From Bacteroidetes bacterium UBA4416 (GTDB lineage Bacteria > Bacteroidota > Bacteroidia > B-17B0 > Aurantibacillaceae): a DNA stretch of 64,000 nt. Below, piece by piece: positions 25,000-33,859 of this stretch. The translations under genes were made by a program, and so were the position numbers. Each line of letters starts with the position of its first letter. Position 1 is the first letter of the stretch. The notes beneath the pieces were generated by a model. It worked only from the letters and a program-made list of their open reading frames with translations. It ran no database searches and was not told where the DNA came from. The DNA lies in contig DGQK01000005.1 of the NCBI GenBank assembly GCA_002390745.1, forward strand, positions 3,105 to 67,104, in the 5' to 3' direction.

Positions 25000-25022
25000 T
25001 TTTTGCATGCCGGTCATTTTTT

Positions 25023-25052
25023 AAAAACCTCCTTTCCTATGGAGGTTTTTTT
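25023..25052 (+). terminator. Terminator after dnaA
   Basis: AAAAACCTCC (25023-25032) pairs with GGAGGTTTTT (25041-25050) around an 8-base loop, followed by TT. The T-run ends where the next ORF begins, so the two genes should be transcribed separately. Confidence 0.85.
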
Positions 25053-26414
25053 ATGCTTATGTGGAGCCCATACCAGATTTACCTCATATTTCCGATTCTC
25101 GGCGCAGTAGCCGGAGCGATGCTGTGGCTGTCTTATTTCAGGCGCATCGACATCCTGGAGGGCGAGCGCGTGCGCGATATGATGGTGGCCTTTGTGATCG
25201 GCTTCCTCACACCTTCCGTGGCTGTATGGATCTATAAGTTCCTCGAAACAAAAGGCATCAACTTCAACGGCTTGTTATGGAACGATTTCCTCTATGCCAT
25301 TTTTGGCGTCGGGCTCACCGAAGAACTGGTGAAGCTGGCAGGCGTTTTCATTGCCTTCGCAGTGCTTAAGAAAAGCATCAACGAGCCACTCGACCGCCTT
25401 CTGTTTGCAGGCATTGTTGCCCTGGGCTTTTCGGTGCGCGAAAACTTCATCTACTATAACAACTATGGCTCGCAGATCATCACAGGCCGCACCTTTATCT
25501 CCAGCCTTACACACATCATCAATACGAGCATCTGCGTGTATGGGATCTACCGCTACTCCATGTTCCACAAAGGAAACAGGTACCTGAACGCTTTTGTGGC
25601 CATCAGCCTTGCCGTGGGCTCGCACGGCCTGTTCGATTTTTTCCTGACACAGCCGGTGATCGGAAAGATCACCCCCTTCCTGGCAACGCTGGTGTACCTC
25701 GCAGGCATCAACTTCTGGATCCAGATGATCAATAATTGCATCAATTTTTCGCCCTTTTTCAATTACAAAAAAATAGGCTCGCTGACCGCCCTCTACCGCA
25801 GCGTGCTATTCTGGTACATGGTGCTGCTGGCCATTGAGTTCTGCTACGGCTTCTATTACAAAGGATTCATGTTCGCTGCTAACGATCTCTTAAAAAATAT
25901 CCTCAAGGAAGGTGTGCTCATCAGCATTGTACTATTGCGTATCAGCCGCCTGAAAATCAGCAAGCGAAAATATTTCCCGGTAAAGATCCAGATACCGATC
26001 TACTATTCAGTCAACGATGACGAAGACTTCCGGCTGCTGGGGATCCCCATCAAGATCAGGGGCGAGAACCGTCGCGAATTCCGCTTCCTGGAATACATGG
26101 GCAAAGACATTTACATTCACCCGGTTTCAGAGAAAAATACACTTGTGAAAAGGTCGCAGCGTGCCAGGTTGCTAAAAAAATATTTTCTGAAAAACGATGT
26201 GGTGATTTACCTGATGGAGATCTCGGGAGAAGATGATCATAAGGACATTTACCTGCTGAAGCCTCTGACACGGCACATCAAAGGCATTGACAATTCTTAC
26301 CCTGTAGGCATCCTGATGGAATACAAAGACCCGGCGCTGTTCCAGAAAGAGCACGAGCACATGCCTTATAAAAAGCTCAAAGCCCTGGAGCAGGTTTACC
26401 TGGTGCATGCATAG
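25053..26414 (+). CDS. PrsW-family intramembrane protease-like protein with a C-terminal extension
   Basis: A 453-residue polytopic protein. Residues about 1-240 contain seven or eight membrane helices and the PrsW motifs: GVGLTEELVKLAGV (EExxK), LGFSVRENFIYY (ExxxY) and SLTHIINTSICVYGIY plus AVGSHGLFDF (histidines). PrsW in Bacillus cleaves an anti-sigma factor in the membrane. The C-terminal third (about 310-453) is soluble and charged, with IKIRGENRREFRFLEYMGKD, and is not part of the classical PrsW fold. Its targets are unknown. The start is the ATG at 25053; an ATG two codons downstream (25059) is an equal choice. The gene directly abuts the dnaA terminator. Confidence 0.82.
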   Translation: MLMWSPYQIYLIFPILGAVAGAMLWLSYFRRIDILEGERVRDMMVAFVIGFLTPSVAVWIYKFLETKGINFNGLLWNDFLYAIFGVGLTEELVKLAGVFIAFAVLKKSINEPLDRLLFAGIVALGFSVRENFIYYNNYGSQIITGRTFISSLTHIINTSICVYGIYRYSMFHKGNRYLNAFVAISLAVGSHGLFDFFLTQPVIGKITPFLATLVYLAGINFWIQMINNCINFSPFFNYKKIGSLTALYRSVLFWYMVLLAIEFCYGFYYKGFMFAANDLLKNILKEGVLISIVLLRISRLKISKRKYFPVKIQIPIYYSVNDDEDFRLLGIPIKIRGENRREFRFLEYMGKDIYIHPVSEKNTLVKRSQRARLLKKYFLKNDVVIYLMEISGEDDHKDIYLLKPLTRHIKGIDNSYPVGILMEYKDPALFQKEHEHMPYKKLKALEQVYLVHA

Positions 26415-26614
26415 AAAATTATCACAGCTTCCTTAATGGGCACTCTGCGTAAAAGATGATTTCATTTCCGGAGTCCTCAATCGAGGTTAAAACACCTGTT
26501 ACTTTTACGCACCTACATCACTCCAGCATGCCCAAACAATTGAATTTTGCTTTTTTGAACGCTGCCATCACCACACGCGCTGATCGCCAGGCTCCGAAGC
26601 GGCCAAACCTTACA

Positions 26615-27706
26615 CTACAAGATCCGATCGTACACGCTCATCATTTTCCTGAGGTTGTGCTCCCAGTTGTAATTCATACGCACACGCTCCAGCGCATTTA
26701 ATCCGATGACCTCGCGCAGGGTTTCGCTGAGCATCAGCCGCTCGAGTGCACCAACGATCTCTTCAATGTTATGGCCGGCAACAATGCTTCCATTCTTCTG
26801 ATCGTCCACTACTTCTTTCAATCCTTCTGCCTCGCTCACAATCACCGGCACCTGGCAGGCCATGGCTTCCACCACACTCACTCCGAAGCTTTCGTATTCC
26901 GAAATATTGACGAGCACATCCAGCTCGTTGATTTTGTCAGCCACCAGATGATGCGGCAGCTTTCCCTCAAACACCACCTGATCCTCAATGCGCAGCTCTC
27001 TTACGAGCTCCTGTAGCCTGACACGCTCCTCACCATCCCCCACAATCACCAGCTTCAGGTTCTTGCCCGGATGCCTGCCTTTCAGCTTTGCAAACGAAAC
27101 GATGACTGATCCGATGTTGTAATTCTTTTCCAGCGACTTGACACAGCCGATGGTAAAAACACTTCGGTCTTTCAGGGAAGGCTTATTGACGAACTCATCC
27201 AGGTTAACCCCAAAGGGAATGACTTCCACCGCTTTATCGGTAAACCTGTGCACATGTCTTTCCAGGGTGTGCGAAGTAGCGCAAACGGCATCTGCCTTGT
27301 AAAGATTATATTTGACGATGCTGCGTGCCAACAGGTTCTTATAAGGAAATTTCATGACATCGGTGCCCCATACCGAAATGATGTAAGGATTAAACCCGCT
27401 GAGTGCGCCAAGCAAGCCGTAGCTGCTGGCATAATGGGCATGCAGAATGTGCGGTGCAAACAAGTGGATTGCCTCTTTCAGCTTAGGCAAAAAACGGATG
27501 TAACCGAGCTTTTGCCAGAACCTGCCGGCGCCTGAAGATGCGGCAGGCTGATGCAGGCATTTGATCCCATACACATGGTACCAATCGCTTTTAGGAGCTG
27601 TAAAACTGAAGATCCCGATCTCATAACCACTGTCTGCCAGACCCATAGCCCATTTTTGAGTATGCTCAGAATTAATGTCGGCAAGAAGAAGAACACGTAT
27701 GGCCAT
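26615..27706 (-). CDS. Glycosyltransferase, GT4 family
   Basis: A 363-residue sugar transferase with the two-Rossmann GT-B fold. The start is the ATG at 27706 (MAIRVLLLADINSEHTQKWA); an upstream in-frame ATG adds 11 unlikely residues. The N-terminal domain has ILHAHYASSYGLLGALSGFN. The donor-binding domain has KLVIVGDGEERVRLQELV and the EX7E-type segment NISEYESFGVSVVEAMACQV. The acceptor and sugar are not known. It reads out from the window's clpB side but the terminator at 27817-27846 separates it from clpB. A polysaccharide role is inferred from the family. Confidence 0.9.
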   Translation of the reverse strand: MAIRVLLLADINSEHTQKWAMGLADSGYEIGIFSFTAPKSDWYHVYGIKCLHQPAASSGAGRFWQKLGYIRFLPKLKEAIHLFAPHILHAHYASSYGLLGALSGFNPYIISVWGTDVMKFPYKNLLARSIVKYNLYKADAVCATSHTLERHVHRFTDKAVEVIPFGVNLDEFVNKPSLKDRSVFTIGCVKSLEKNYNIGSVIVSFAKLKGRHPGKNLKLVIVGDGEERVRLQELVRELRIEDQVVFEGKLPHHLVADKINELDVLVNISEYESFGVSVVEAMACQVPVIVSEAEGLKEVVDDQKNGSIVAGHNIEEIVGALERLMLSETLREVIGLNALERVRMNYNWEHNLRKMMSVYDRIL

Positions 27707-27816
27707 GACTGTATCGTTAGCGCCCGTTTGACGTGCCAAAACCGAAAAGGTTTAACGATGCAACTATTTTATTTTACAACTATCCTTTTTGACCGCTTCA
27801 TACCCTTTTATAATGC

Positions 27817-27846
27817 AAAAGCTCCGGCCAAAAGACCGGAGCTTTT
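27817..27846. terminator. Bidirectional terminator between clpB and the glycosyltransferase gene
   Basis: AAAAGCTCCGG (27817-27827) and CCGGAGCTTTT (27836-27846) form a perfect 11-bp stem with an 8-base loop and A/T tails on both sides. It lies 26 bases after the clpB stop codon on the minus strand. Confidence 0.9.
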
Positions 27847-27872
27847 ATGAGTGTTAAACAAACGAAATCGGA

Positions 27873-30467
27873 TTAGTTTCTGAAAACGATCTGGTTATCG
27901 AACATATCCACAATGATTTCTTTGTCTTTATTAACCTTATCAGCCAATAGCTGTTTCGACAATTCATTGAGCAACTGTTTTTGCAGTGTCCGTTTTACAG
28001 GCCTTGCACCAAACTGAGGATCGTATCCCAACTGGGCCAGCCATTCGATGGCTTCCTCGGTAGCCCTGATTTTAATGTGTTGCTCGGCCAGGCGATCAGC
28101 GATGTGCCTGAACTGTATCCTCACAATGTTGGTCACATCTTCCCGGGTCAGCGGTTCAAACATGATCACTTCGTCGATCCTGTTAAGGAATTCCGGACGG
28201 ATGGTTTTCTTCAGCATCTCAAAGACTTCCGTTTTGGTTTTGGCAAGAACGGAATCCTTGTTCGTATCGGTCATCTTCTCAAAATTTTCCTGGATGATGT
28301 GCGAACCGATATTAGACGTCATGATGATGATCGTATTTTTGAAGTTCACCGTTCTGCCCTTGTTATCCGTCAGGCGCCCGTCGTCGAGCACCTGCAACAG
28401 AATATTGAAGACATCGGGATGCGCTTTTTCGATCTCATCGAGCAGGACCACGCTGTAAGGCCTTCTCCGAACGGCTTCCGTCAGCTGCCCGCCTTCATCA
28501 AACCCTACATATCCCGGAGGTGCACCGATCAGCCGGCTTACCGCGTGGCGTTCCTGGTACTCACTCATATCGATCCGCGTCATCGCATTCTCGTTGTTGA
28601 AGAGGTAATCCGCCAGGGCCTTTGCCAGCTCCGTTTTACCGACACCGGTAGTTCCGAGGAAGATAAAAGAACCGATTGGTTTTTTTGCATCCTGCATCCC
28701 TGCCCTGCTGCGCCTTACGGCATCTGCAATAGATTCAATGGCTTCACTCTGCCCTACCACACGTTTATGCAATTCGTCTTCCAGGAACAACAGCTTCTCC
28801 CGGTCGCTCTGTAGCATTTTGGATACGGGGATTCCGGTCCAGGCAGATATCACGTCGGCAATGTCTTCACTGTCCACCTCTTCTTTCAGCAACTGCGATC
28901 CATTAGTTTTGGCTTCCGTGAGCTTCTCTTCAAGGCTTTTCAAAAGTGTTTCCGCTTCCTGGATCTTGCCGTAGCGTATCTCCGCTACCTTGCCGAAATC
29001 GCCCTGCTTCTCGTAGTTGAGCGCTTCCTGCTTATAATCTTCAATCTGCGCTTTTACTTTCTGCACACCTTCAATCGCTTCTTTCTCGCTTTGCCATTTG
29101 GCTTTCAGCGCAAGGCGTTTCTCATTCAGATCGGCCAGGTCTTTGTTCAACGCTTCCACCTTCTCTTCCTCATCTTCACGCTTCATTGCTTCACGTTCGA
29201 TCTCTACCTGCATGATTTTGCGTTCCAGCTCATCCAGCTCAATCGGCATGGAGTTGATCTGCATCCGCAATTTGGAAGCGGCCTCGTCCATTAAGTCGAT
29301 GGCCTTATCCGGCAGAAAGCGGTCGCTGATGTATCGCTGTGATAACTCTACCGCGGCAATGATCGCTTCATCCTTGATCCTCACTTTGTGATGCGCTTCG
29401 TATTTTTCCTTGATCCCACGCAGGATTGAAATGGCATCTTCTGCGCTTGGCTCTTCCACCATCACTTTCTGGAAACGCCTTTCCAGGGCTTTGTCTTTTT
29501 CAAAATATTTCTGGTACTCGTTCAGGGTCGTTGCACCGATGGCTCTTAACTCGCCACGCGCCAGGGCAGGCTTCAGGATGTTAGCTGCATCCATCGCACC
29601 TTCTCCGCCACCGCCGGCTCCCACCAGTGTGTGGATCTCATCGATGAACAGCACGATGTCGCCATCGCTGCCGATTACTTCTTTCACGACCGATTTCAAC
29701 CGTTCTTCGAATTCGCCTTTATACTTGGCACCTGCGATCAGGGCTCCCATATCGAGGGAATATACCTGCTTGCTTTTTAAATTTTCCGGAACGTCGCCTG
29801 CAATGATACGGTGCGCCAAACCTTCGGCAATGGCGGTTTTACCCACACCCGGCTCACCCACCAGAATAGGATTGTTCTTGGTACGGCGCGACAGGATCTG
29901 CAGCACACGACGGATCTCCTCGTCACGGCCAATCACCGGATCGAGCTTGCCGTTGCGTGCCTGCGCATTGAGGTTGATCGCATATTTGTTTAATGAGTTA
30001 TACGTTTCTTCCTGCGACTGGCTGGTAACCTTAGAGCCTTTTCTCAGCTCCAGGATAGCAGCTTTCAGCTCCTTTTCCCGGATGCCGTTATCCTTCATGA
30101 GCTGAGACACGGAGTCGCCGCTTGCCAGGATCCCGAGCAACAGATGCTCAATGGAAACGTACTCGTCTTTGAAATCTTTCAGATAGTTAGTCGCCTTCCC
30201 CATCGTTTGGTTGGCACTGTTGGATAAATAAGGTTGCCCACCCGTTACTTTAGGATAGGACTTGACGATGGCATCTACTGCTTTTGAGAAAACGGACTGA
30301 TTGACTCCCAGCTTTTTGAGAATAAAGGGTGTCACATTTTCGTCAATTTCCAGGATGGCTTTGAGAATATGTCCATTCTCAATAGCTTGCTGGTCATTCC
30401 CGGCGGCGATCTGAGCTGCCTGCTGAATGGCCTCTTGTGATTTTATAGTGAAATTATTTAAGTTCAT
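27873..30467 (-). CDS. clpB: Disaggregase ClpB
   Basis: Hsp100 chaperone that works with DnaK to pull apart protein aggregates in the cytoplasm, using ATP. The 864 residues contain an N-terminal Clp domain (about 1-150), AAA+ module 1 (Walker A LVGEPGVGKTAIAEGLAHR, Walker B ILFIDEIHTLVGAGG-type segment), the coiled-coil M domain (about 400-540) and AAA+ module 2 (Walker A FLGTTGVGKTELAKALADY). The pore loop KYKGEFEERLK is present. The long coiled coil separates it from ClpA and ClpC. Length is normal. Upstream, candidate TAnnTTT boxes lie in the divergent gap; no clear CIRCE or sigma-32 type site is seen. Confidence 0.97.
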   Translation of the reverse strand: MNLNNFTIKSQEAIQQAAQIAAGNDQQAIENGHILKAILEIDENVTPFILKKLGVNQSVFSKAVDAIVKSYPKVTGGQPYLSNSANQTMGKATNYLKDFKDEYVSIEHLLLGILASGDSVSQLMKDNGIREKELKAAILELRKGSKVTSQSQEETYNSLNKYAINLNAQARNGKLDPVIGRDEEIRRVLQILSRRTKNNPILVGEPGVGKTAIAEGLAHRIIAGDVPENLKSKQVYSLDMGALIAGAKYKGEFEERLKSVVKEVIGSDGDIVLFIDEIHTLVGAGGGGEGAMDAANILKPALARGELRAIGATTLNEYQKYFEKDKALERRFQKVMVEEPSAEDAISILRGIKEKYEAHHKVRIKDEAIIAAVELSQRYISDRFLPDKAIDLMDEAASKLRMQINSMPIELDELERKIMQVEIEREAMKREDEEEKVEALNKDLADLNEKRLALKAKWQSEKEAIEGVQKVKAQIEDYKQEALNYEKQGDFGKVAEIRYGKIQEAETLLKSLEEKLTEAKTNGSQLLKEEVDSEDIADVISAWTGIPVSKMLQSDREKLLFLEDELHKRVVGQSEAIESIADAVRRSRAGMQDAKKPIGSFIFLGTTGVGKTELAKALADYLFNNENAMTRIDMSEYQERHAVSRLIGAPPGYVGFDEGGQLTEAVRRRPYSVVLLDEIEKAHPDVFNILLQVLDDGRLTDNKGRTVNFKNTIIIMTSNIGSHIIQENFEKMTDTNKDSVLAKTKTEVFEMLKKTIRPEFLNRIDEVIMFEPLTREDVTNIVRIQFRHIADRLAEQHIKIRATEEAIEWLAQLGYDPQFGARPVKRTLQKQLLNELSKQLLADKVNKDKEIIVDMFDNQIVFRN

Positions 30468-30664
30468 AAGCGTTTTGTTTTGCGTTATGTGTTCAAATTA
30501 TATTCCAAATAAAGGTAACTGAAATTTAGTCGCATTCAATACAAAACAACCGACTAATTGTCTGATTTTAATACAATTTACTGACGTTTAGGCTTAACAA
30601 TTTTTTGTATTTTGCATGAATGAATGCCTGAGATTATGTCTACTTTCACTAAAAAATAAAATCC

Positions 30665-31123
30665 ATGCGCCACCTTTTCCTCTCCCTCTTTCTCCTGGTA
30701 AATCTTATTGCATTTTCACAAACCCAGCTGAGCCCTGTTTCCTGGTCGGTAAGCTATACCGATCTGCCGGACAATGAAGGAGAGATCGTCTTCAAAGCGA
30801 AGATAGACCCGAAATGGCACATCTATTCCCAGCGCCCTACGGATGCCGGCCCGATTCCGACCTCCTTCAGTATCATCTCCCCTGCCGGTATCGAGCTCCT
30901 GGGACACGTGCAGGAAAACGACGCTCATGAAGAGTTTGTGGCGGCCTTCGATGCCAAGGTCTTTATCTTTGAAAAAGAAGCTGTGTTTAAACAGAAAATC
31001 AAACGAAAAACGACAGCGGGCGCTACCATCAGCGCCGCGGTAGAATACATGACCTGCAACGACAGGCAGTGCCTTCCTCCCAAAACAGTAGATCTGACTG
31101 TCACTGTTCCGGCGAAGAAATAG
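30665..31123 (+). CDS. DsbD N-terminal domain protein (stand-alone)
   Basis: A 152-residue exported protein with a signal peptide (MRHLFLSLFLLVNLIAFSQ) and one DsbD_N-type immunoglobulin-like domain. It shows the patterns VFKAKIDPKWHIYSQRPTDA, GPIPTSFSI and a C-terminal YMTCNDRQCLPPKTVDL, with a cysteine pair six residues apart. In full-length DsbD this domain takes electrons from the membrane part and passes them to periplasmic partners. Here it is a free protein, followed 74 bases later by a complete dsbD that has its own such domain. It may serve as a separate electron-accepting partner. Identity of the domain is firm; the role is inferred. Confidence 0.85.
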   Translation: MRHLFLSLFLLVNLIAFSQTQLSPVSWSVSYTDLPDNEGEIVFKAKIDPKWHIYSQRPTDAGPIPTSFSIISPAGIELLGHVQENDAHEEFVAAFDAKVFIFEKEAVFKQKIKRKTTAGATISAAVEYMTCNDRQCLPPKTVDLTVTVPAKK

Positions 31124-31197
31124 GAATCTCATAATTCTATAAAACGTACCCAAGAGCTTCACAATCATTTTTTACATTTACCCCCAACATCCCGATT

Positions 31198-33267
31198 ATG
31201 CTAAAAAGACTATCTCTCCTTTTTGTATTCGTTACAAGCACTCTCCTTGCTATGGCGCAGGAGCACAAAGCAACGTTTAAGCTTTCAACAAAAAAAGTTT
31301 CGGATTGTGAGTATGATCTTGTATTTAGTGCGACGATCGATGAAGGCTGGCATGTATACTCTGTCCGGAAATCTGCCGAGGACGGGCCGAACCCGACCTC
31401 CTTCACCTTCAAAAGCTCTAAAGATTATGAGCTTGTCGGAAAAGTAAAGGAAAGCAAAACCATTAAAGAGCACGACAAGGTATTTGATGTGGATGTGGAA
31501 TATTTTGTAAAATCTGCCGTATTCACGCAACGCATTAAATTACATACGGATAAAAAGATCAGTATCAAAGGCAAATCCGAATACCAGGCCTGTACGGAGT
31601 CCCAGTGCGTGTTTCCGCCTGCCGAGGACTTTGAGTTCAGCCTTCAGGGGACGCCTTCCTGCGCTGCTGCCGAAGCGGCAGTCACTGCTACCACAACAGA
31701 ATCTGTTGCTGCCAATCCAGTGGACGATAGCCTTGTGCAAACTGCAACGACTCCTGCCCACGAACAAAAAACGGTTGTAGAGCCTGCTCCTGCTGCTTCC
31801 CCGGAACCGTTGCATGAGTCCCGCTCCTGGTGGGGCATCTTCCTGGCGGGGTTCATCGGTGGCTTTGCCGCGCTGCTCACTCCCTGCGTGTTTCCGATGA
31901 TCCCGATGAATGTGAGCTTTTTCACCAAGCAGAGCAAAACAAAAAGCCAGGGCATCCGGAATGCCTTCCTCTACTCCATTTCCATCATCATCCTTTATGT
32001 GACGCTTGGGCTTGGCGTGACGATGATCTTCGGCGCGGGCGCACTGCATACATTGTCAACCAATGTTTGGTTCAACCTCGCGTTTTTTGTATTGCTGCTG
32101 GTATTTGCCTTGTCTTTCCTGGGCGCCTTTGAGATCACACTGCCAAGTTCTTTTGTCAATAAAATGGACGCCAAATCCGATAAGGGCGGCTACATGGGCA
32201 TCTTCTTTATGGCCTTTACGCTGGCGCTGGTATCGTTCTCCTGTACCGGGCCGATCATTGGCACCCTGCTCGTGGAAGCTTCTTCCACAGGCAATATGTC
32301 GGGGCCTTTCTTCGGGATGTTCGGTTTCTCATTAGCGCTTGCTTTGCCTTTCGGCTTATTTGCGGCCTTCCCCGGATGGATGAACTCTCTGCCACAATCG
32401 GGTGGCTGGCTCAATGCGGTAAAGGTCACGCTTGGCTTCCTGGAACTGGCACTGGCGCTGAAATTTGCGTCTAATGCCGATCTTGTGGTTCAGGCCGGGA
32501 TCCTGACACGTGAAGTATTCATCGGCTTATGGATCGTGATCTTTGCCATGCTGACCATGTACCTGCTGGGTATGTTTAAAACATCGCACGACAGCGATGT
32601 GAAGCACCTCTCGGTATCGCGCCTGCTGGTTGCTCTTTGTGCGTTCTTCATTACCATCTACATGATCCCCGGCTTATGGGGCGCTCCTTTGAAATTATTC
32701 AGCGGTGTTCTGCCTCCTCTCGAATACTCCGAATCGCCTCATGGCTTCGGAGGATCGCACACAAAGGCCACCACTGCCAATATCCCCAAGGATGACGAGT
32801 TTGACAAATACATGGAGATCAATAAGAACGGCATTGTGCATTTCAAAAATGATTACGACAAGGCCCTTGCCTATGCCCGGAAAGTAGGAAAACCCCTGCT
32901 GATCGATTTCACGGGACATGCCTGCGCCAATTGCCGGAAAACGGAAGATTATGTATGGCCGGATCCGGAAGTGATCAAACGCCTGAATAACGAGGTGGTG
33001 CTGGTATCTTTGTATGTAGACGATAAACGCTCCCTCGACCCAAAAGATTACATGACCGTAAACTGGTACGGCAAAGAAAGAGAGATTACCGACATCGGAG
33101 ATAAATTCAAGTACATGGAGGAATCTATTTATAAGCAAAGCGCTCAGCCATTGTATGTGCTGGTTGATGAAAACGAAAAACCTCTGAATAGTGCACGCGG
33201 ATATAACTCCAGCATCGAAGACTACATTAAATGGTTGGACGAAGGTATCCGCAATTATAAAAAATAA
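31198..33267 (+). CDS. dsbD: Thiol:disulfide interchange protein DsbD
   Basis: Moves reducing power from cytoplasmic thioredoxin across the inner membrane to periplasmic proteins. The 689 residues follow the DsbD order: signal peptide (MLKRLSLLFVFVTSTLLAMAQ), N-terminal domain (about 25-150, with ACTESQCVFPPAEDF), an Ala/Thr/Pro-rich linker, about eight membrane helices (205-510) with LLTPCVFPMIPMN and SFSCTGPIIG cysteines, and a thioredoxin-like C-terminal domain with the HACANCRKTED active site near residue 575. All three cysteine pairs are visible. A promoter-like TACATTTA lies about 30 bases upstream. The dtd gene follows after 2 bases. Confidence 0.95.
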   Translation: MLKRLSLLFVFVTSTLLAMAQEHKATFKLSTKKVSDCEYDLVFSATIDEGWHVYSVRKSAEDGPNPTSFTFKSSKDYELVGKVKESKTIKEHDKVFDVDVEYFVKSAVFTQRIKLHTDKKISIKGKSEYQACTESQCVFPPAEDFEFSLQGTPSCAAAEAAVTATTTESVAANPVDDSLVQTATTPAHEQKTVVEPAPAASPEPLHESRSWWGIFLAGFIGGFAALLTPCVFPMIPMNVSFFTKQSKTKSQGIRNAFLYSISIIILYVTLGLGVTMIFGAGALHTLSTNVWFNLAFFVLLLVFALSFLGAFEITLPSSFVNKMDAKSDKGGYMGIFFMAFTLALVSFSCTGPIIGTLLVEASSTGNMSGPFFGMFGFSLALALPFGLFAAFPGWMNSLPQSGGWLNAVKVTLGFLELALALKFASNADLVVQAGILTREVFIGLWIVIFAMLTMYLLGMFKTSHDSDVKHLSVSRLLVALCAFFITIYMIPGLWGAPLKLFSGVLPPLEYSESPHGFGGSHTKATTANIPKDDEFDKYMEINKNGIVHFKNDYDKALAYARKVGKPLLIDFTGHACANCRKTEDYVWPDPEVIKRLNNEVVLVSLYVDDKRSLDPKDYMTVNWYGKEREITDIGDKFKYMEESIYKQSAQPLYVLVDENEKPLNSARGYNSSIEDYIKWLDEGIRNYKK

Positions 33268-33269
33268 GC

Positions 33270-33722
33270 ATGCGTTTTGTTATTCAACGGGTAAGCGAAG
33301 CCAGTGTGACCATTGACGGGCACTTGTATTCGGAGATCAAACAGGGCTTCCTGGTGTTGGTGGGCGTCGAGGAGGCTGATACTCCCGAAGATGCCGAATG
33401 GCTTTGCCAGAAACTGGTTGGAATGCGGATCTTTTCTGATGCGGACGATAAAATGAATTTATCCTTGCAGGACATTGGAGGAAATATCCTGCTGGTATCC
33501 CAGTTTACCTTATTCGCTTCTACAAAAAAAGGCAACCGTCCTTCCTTTATCCGCTCGGCCAGGCCAGAGCACGCCATTCCCTTATATGAGCTTTGCATTT
33601 CGCAGCTCAGCGCTTTGCTAAAAAAGCCTATCGAAACCGGCCGCTTCGGCGCCGATATGAAACTTAGCCTCGTGAACGACGGACCGGTAACCATTCTCAT
33701 GGATAGCAGGCAAAGGGAGTAA
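33270..33722 (+). CDS. dtd: D-aminoacyl-tRNA deacylase
   Basis: Removes D-amino acids (and glycine mischarged on tRNA-Ala) from tRNA in the cytoplasm. The 150 residues match the DTD1 family: MRFVIQRVSEASVTIDGHLY at the start, LLVSQFTLFASTKKGNRPSF with the catalytic SQFTL motif, and the cross-subunit NDGPVTILMDS at the C-terminus (the usual Gly-cisPro is NDGPVT). Length is normal. It starts 2 bases after the dsbD stop codon and shares its mRNA, though the functions are unrelated. Confidence 0.95.
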   Translation: MRFVIQRVSEASVTIDGHLYSEIKQGFLVLVGVEEADTPEDAEWLCQKLVGMRIFSDADDKMNLSLQDIGGNILLVSQFTLFASTKKGNRPSFIRSARPEHAIPLYELCISQLSALLKKPIETGRFGADMKLSLVNDGPVTILMDSRQRE

Positions 33723-33859
33723 TCAGGTTTCTATACCAACTGCTTAACTCATGTACTGCGGGCCTGGGCGCATTCCTACCGAATCTTTAATAATTTATCT
33801 TCAAAGCTGGTGAATTAATCGGGCAATTTGAATATATTTATGCATTAGATTATACCCGT

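Noticed and set aside
26456..26701. ORF beginning near the end of the PrsW-like gene's downstream gap
   Set aside because: Its second half is the antisense of the glycosyltransferase gene and it has no recognisable motif, although a TACTTTTA box lies near 26500.
29410..30105. A 231-codon ORF antisense to clpB
   Set aside because: Rich in Ser/Arg/Ala with no recognisable domain, typical of the reverse frame of a conserved gene.
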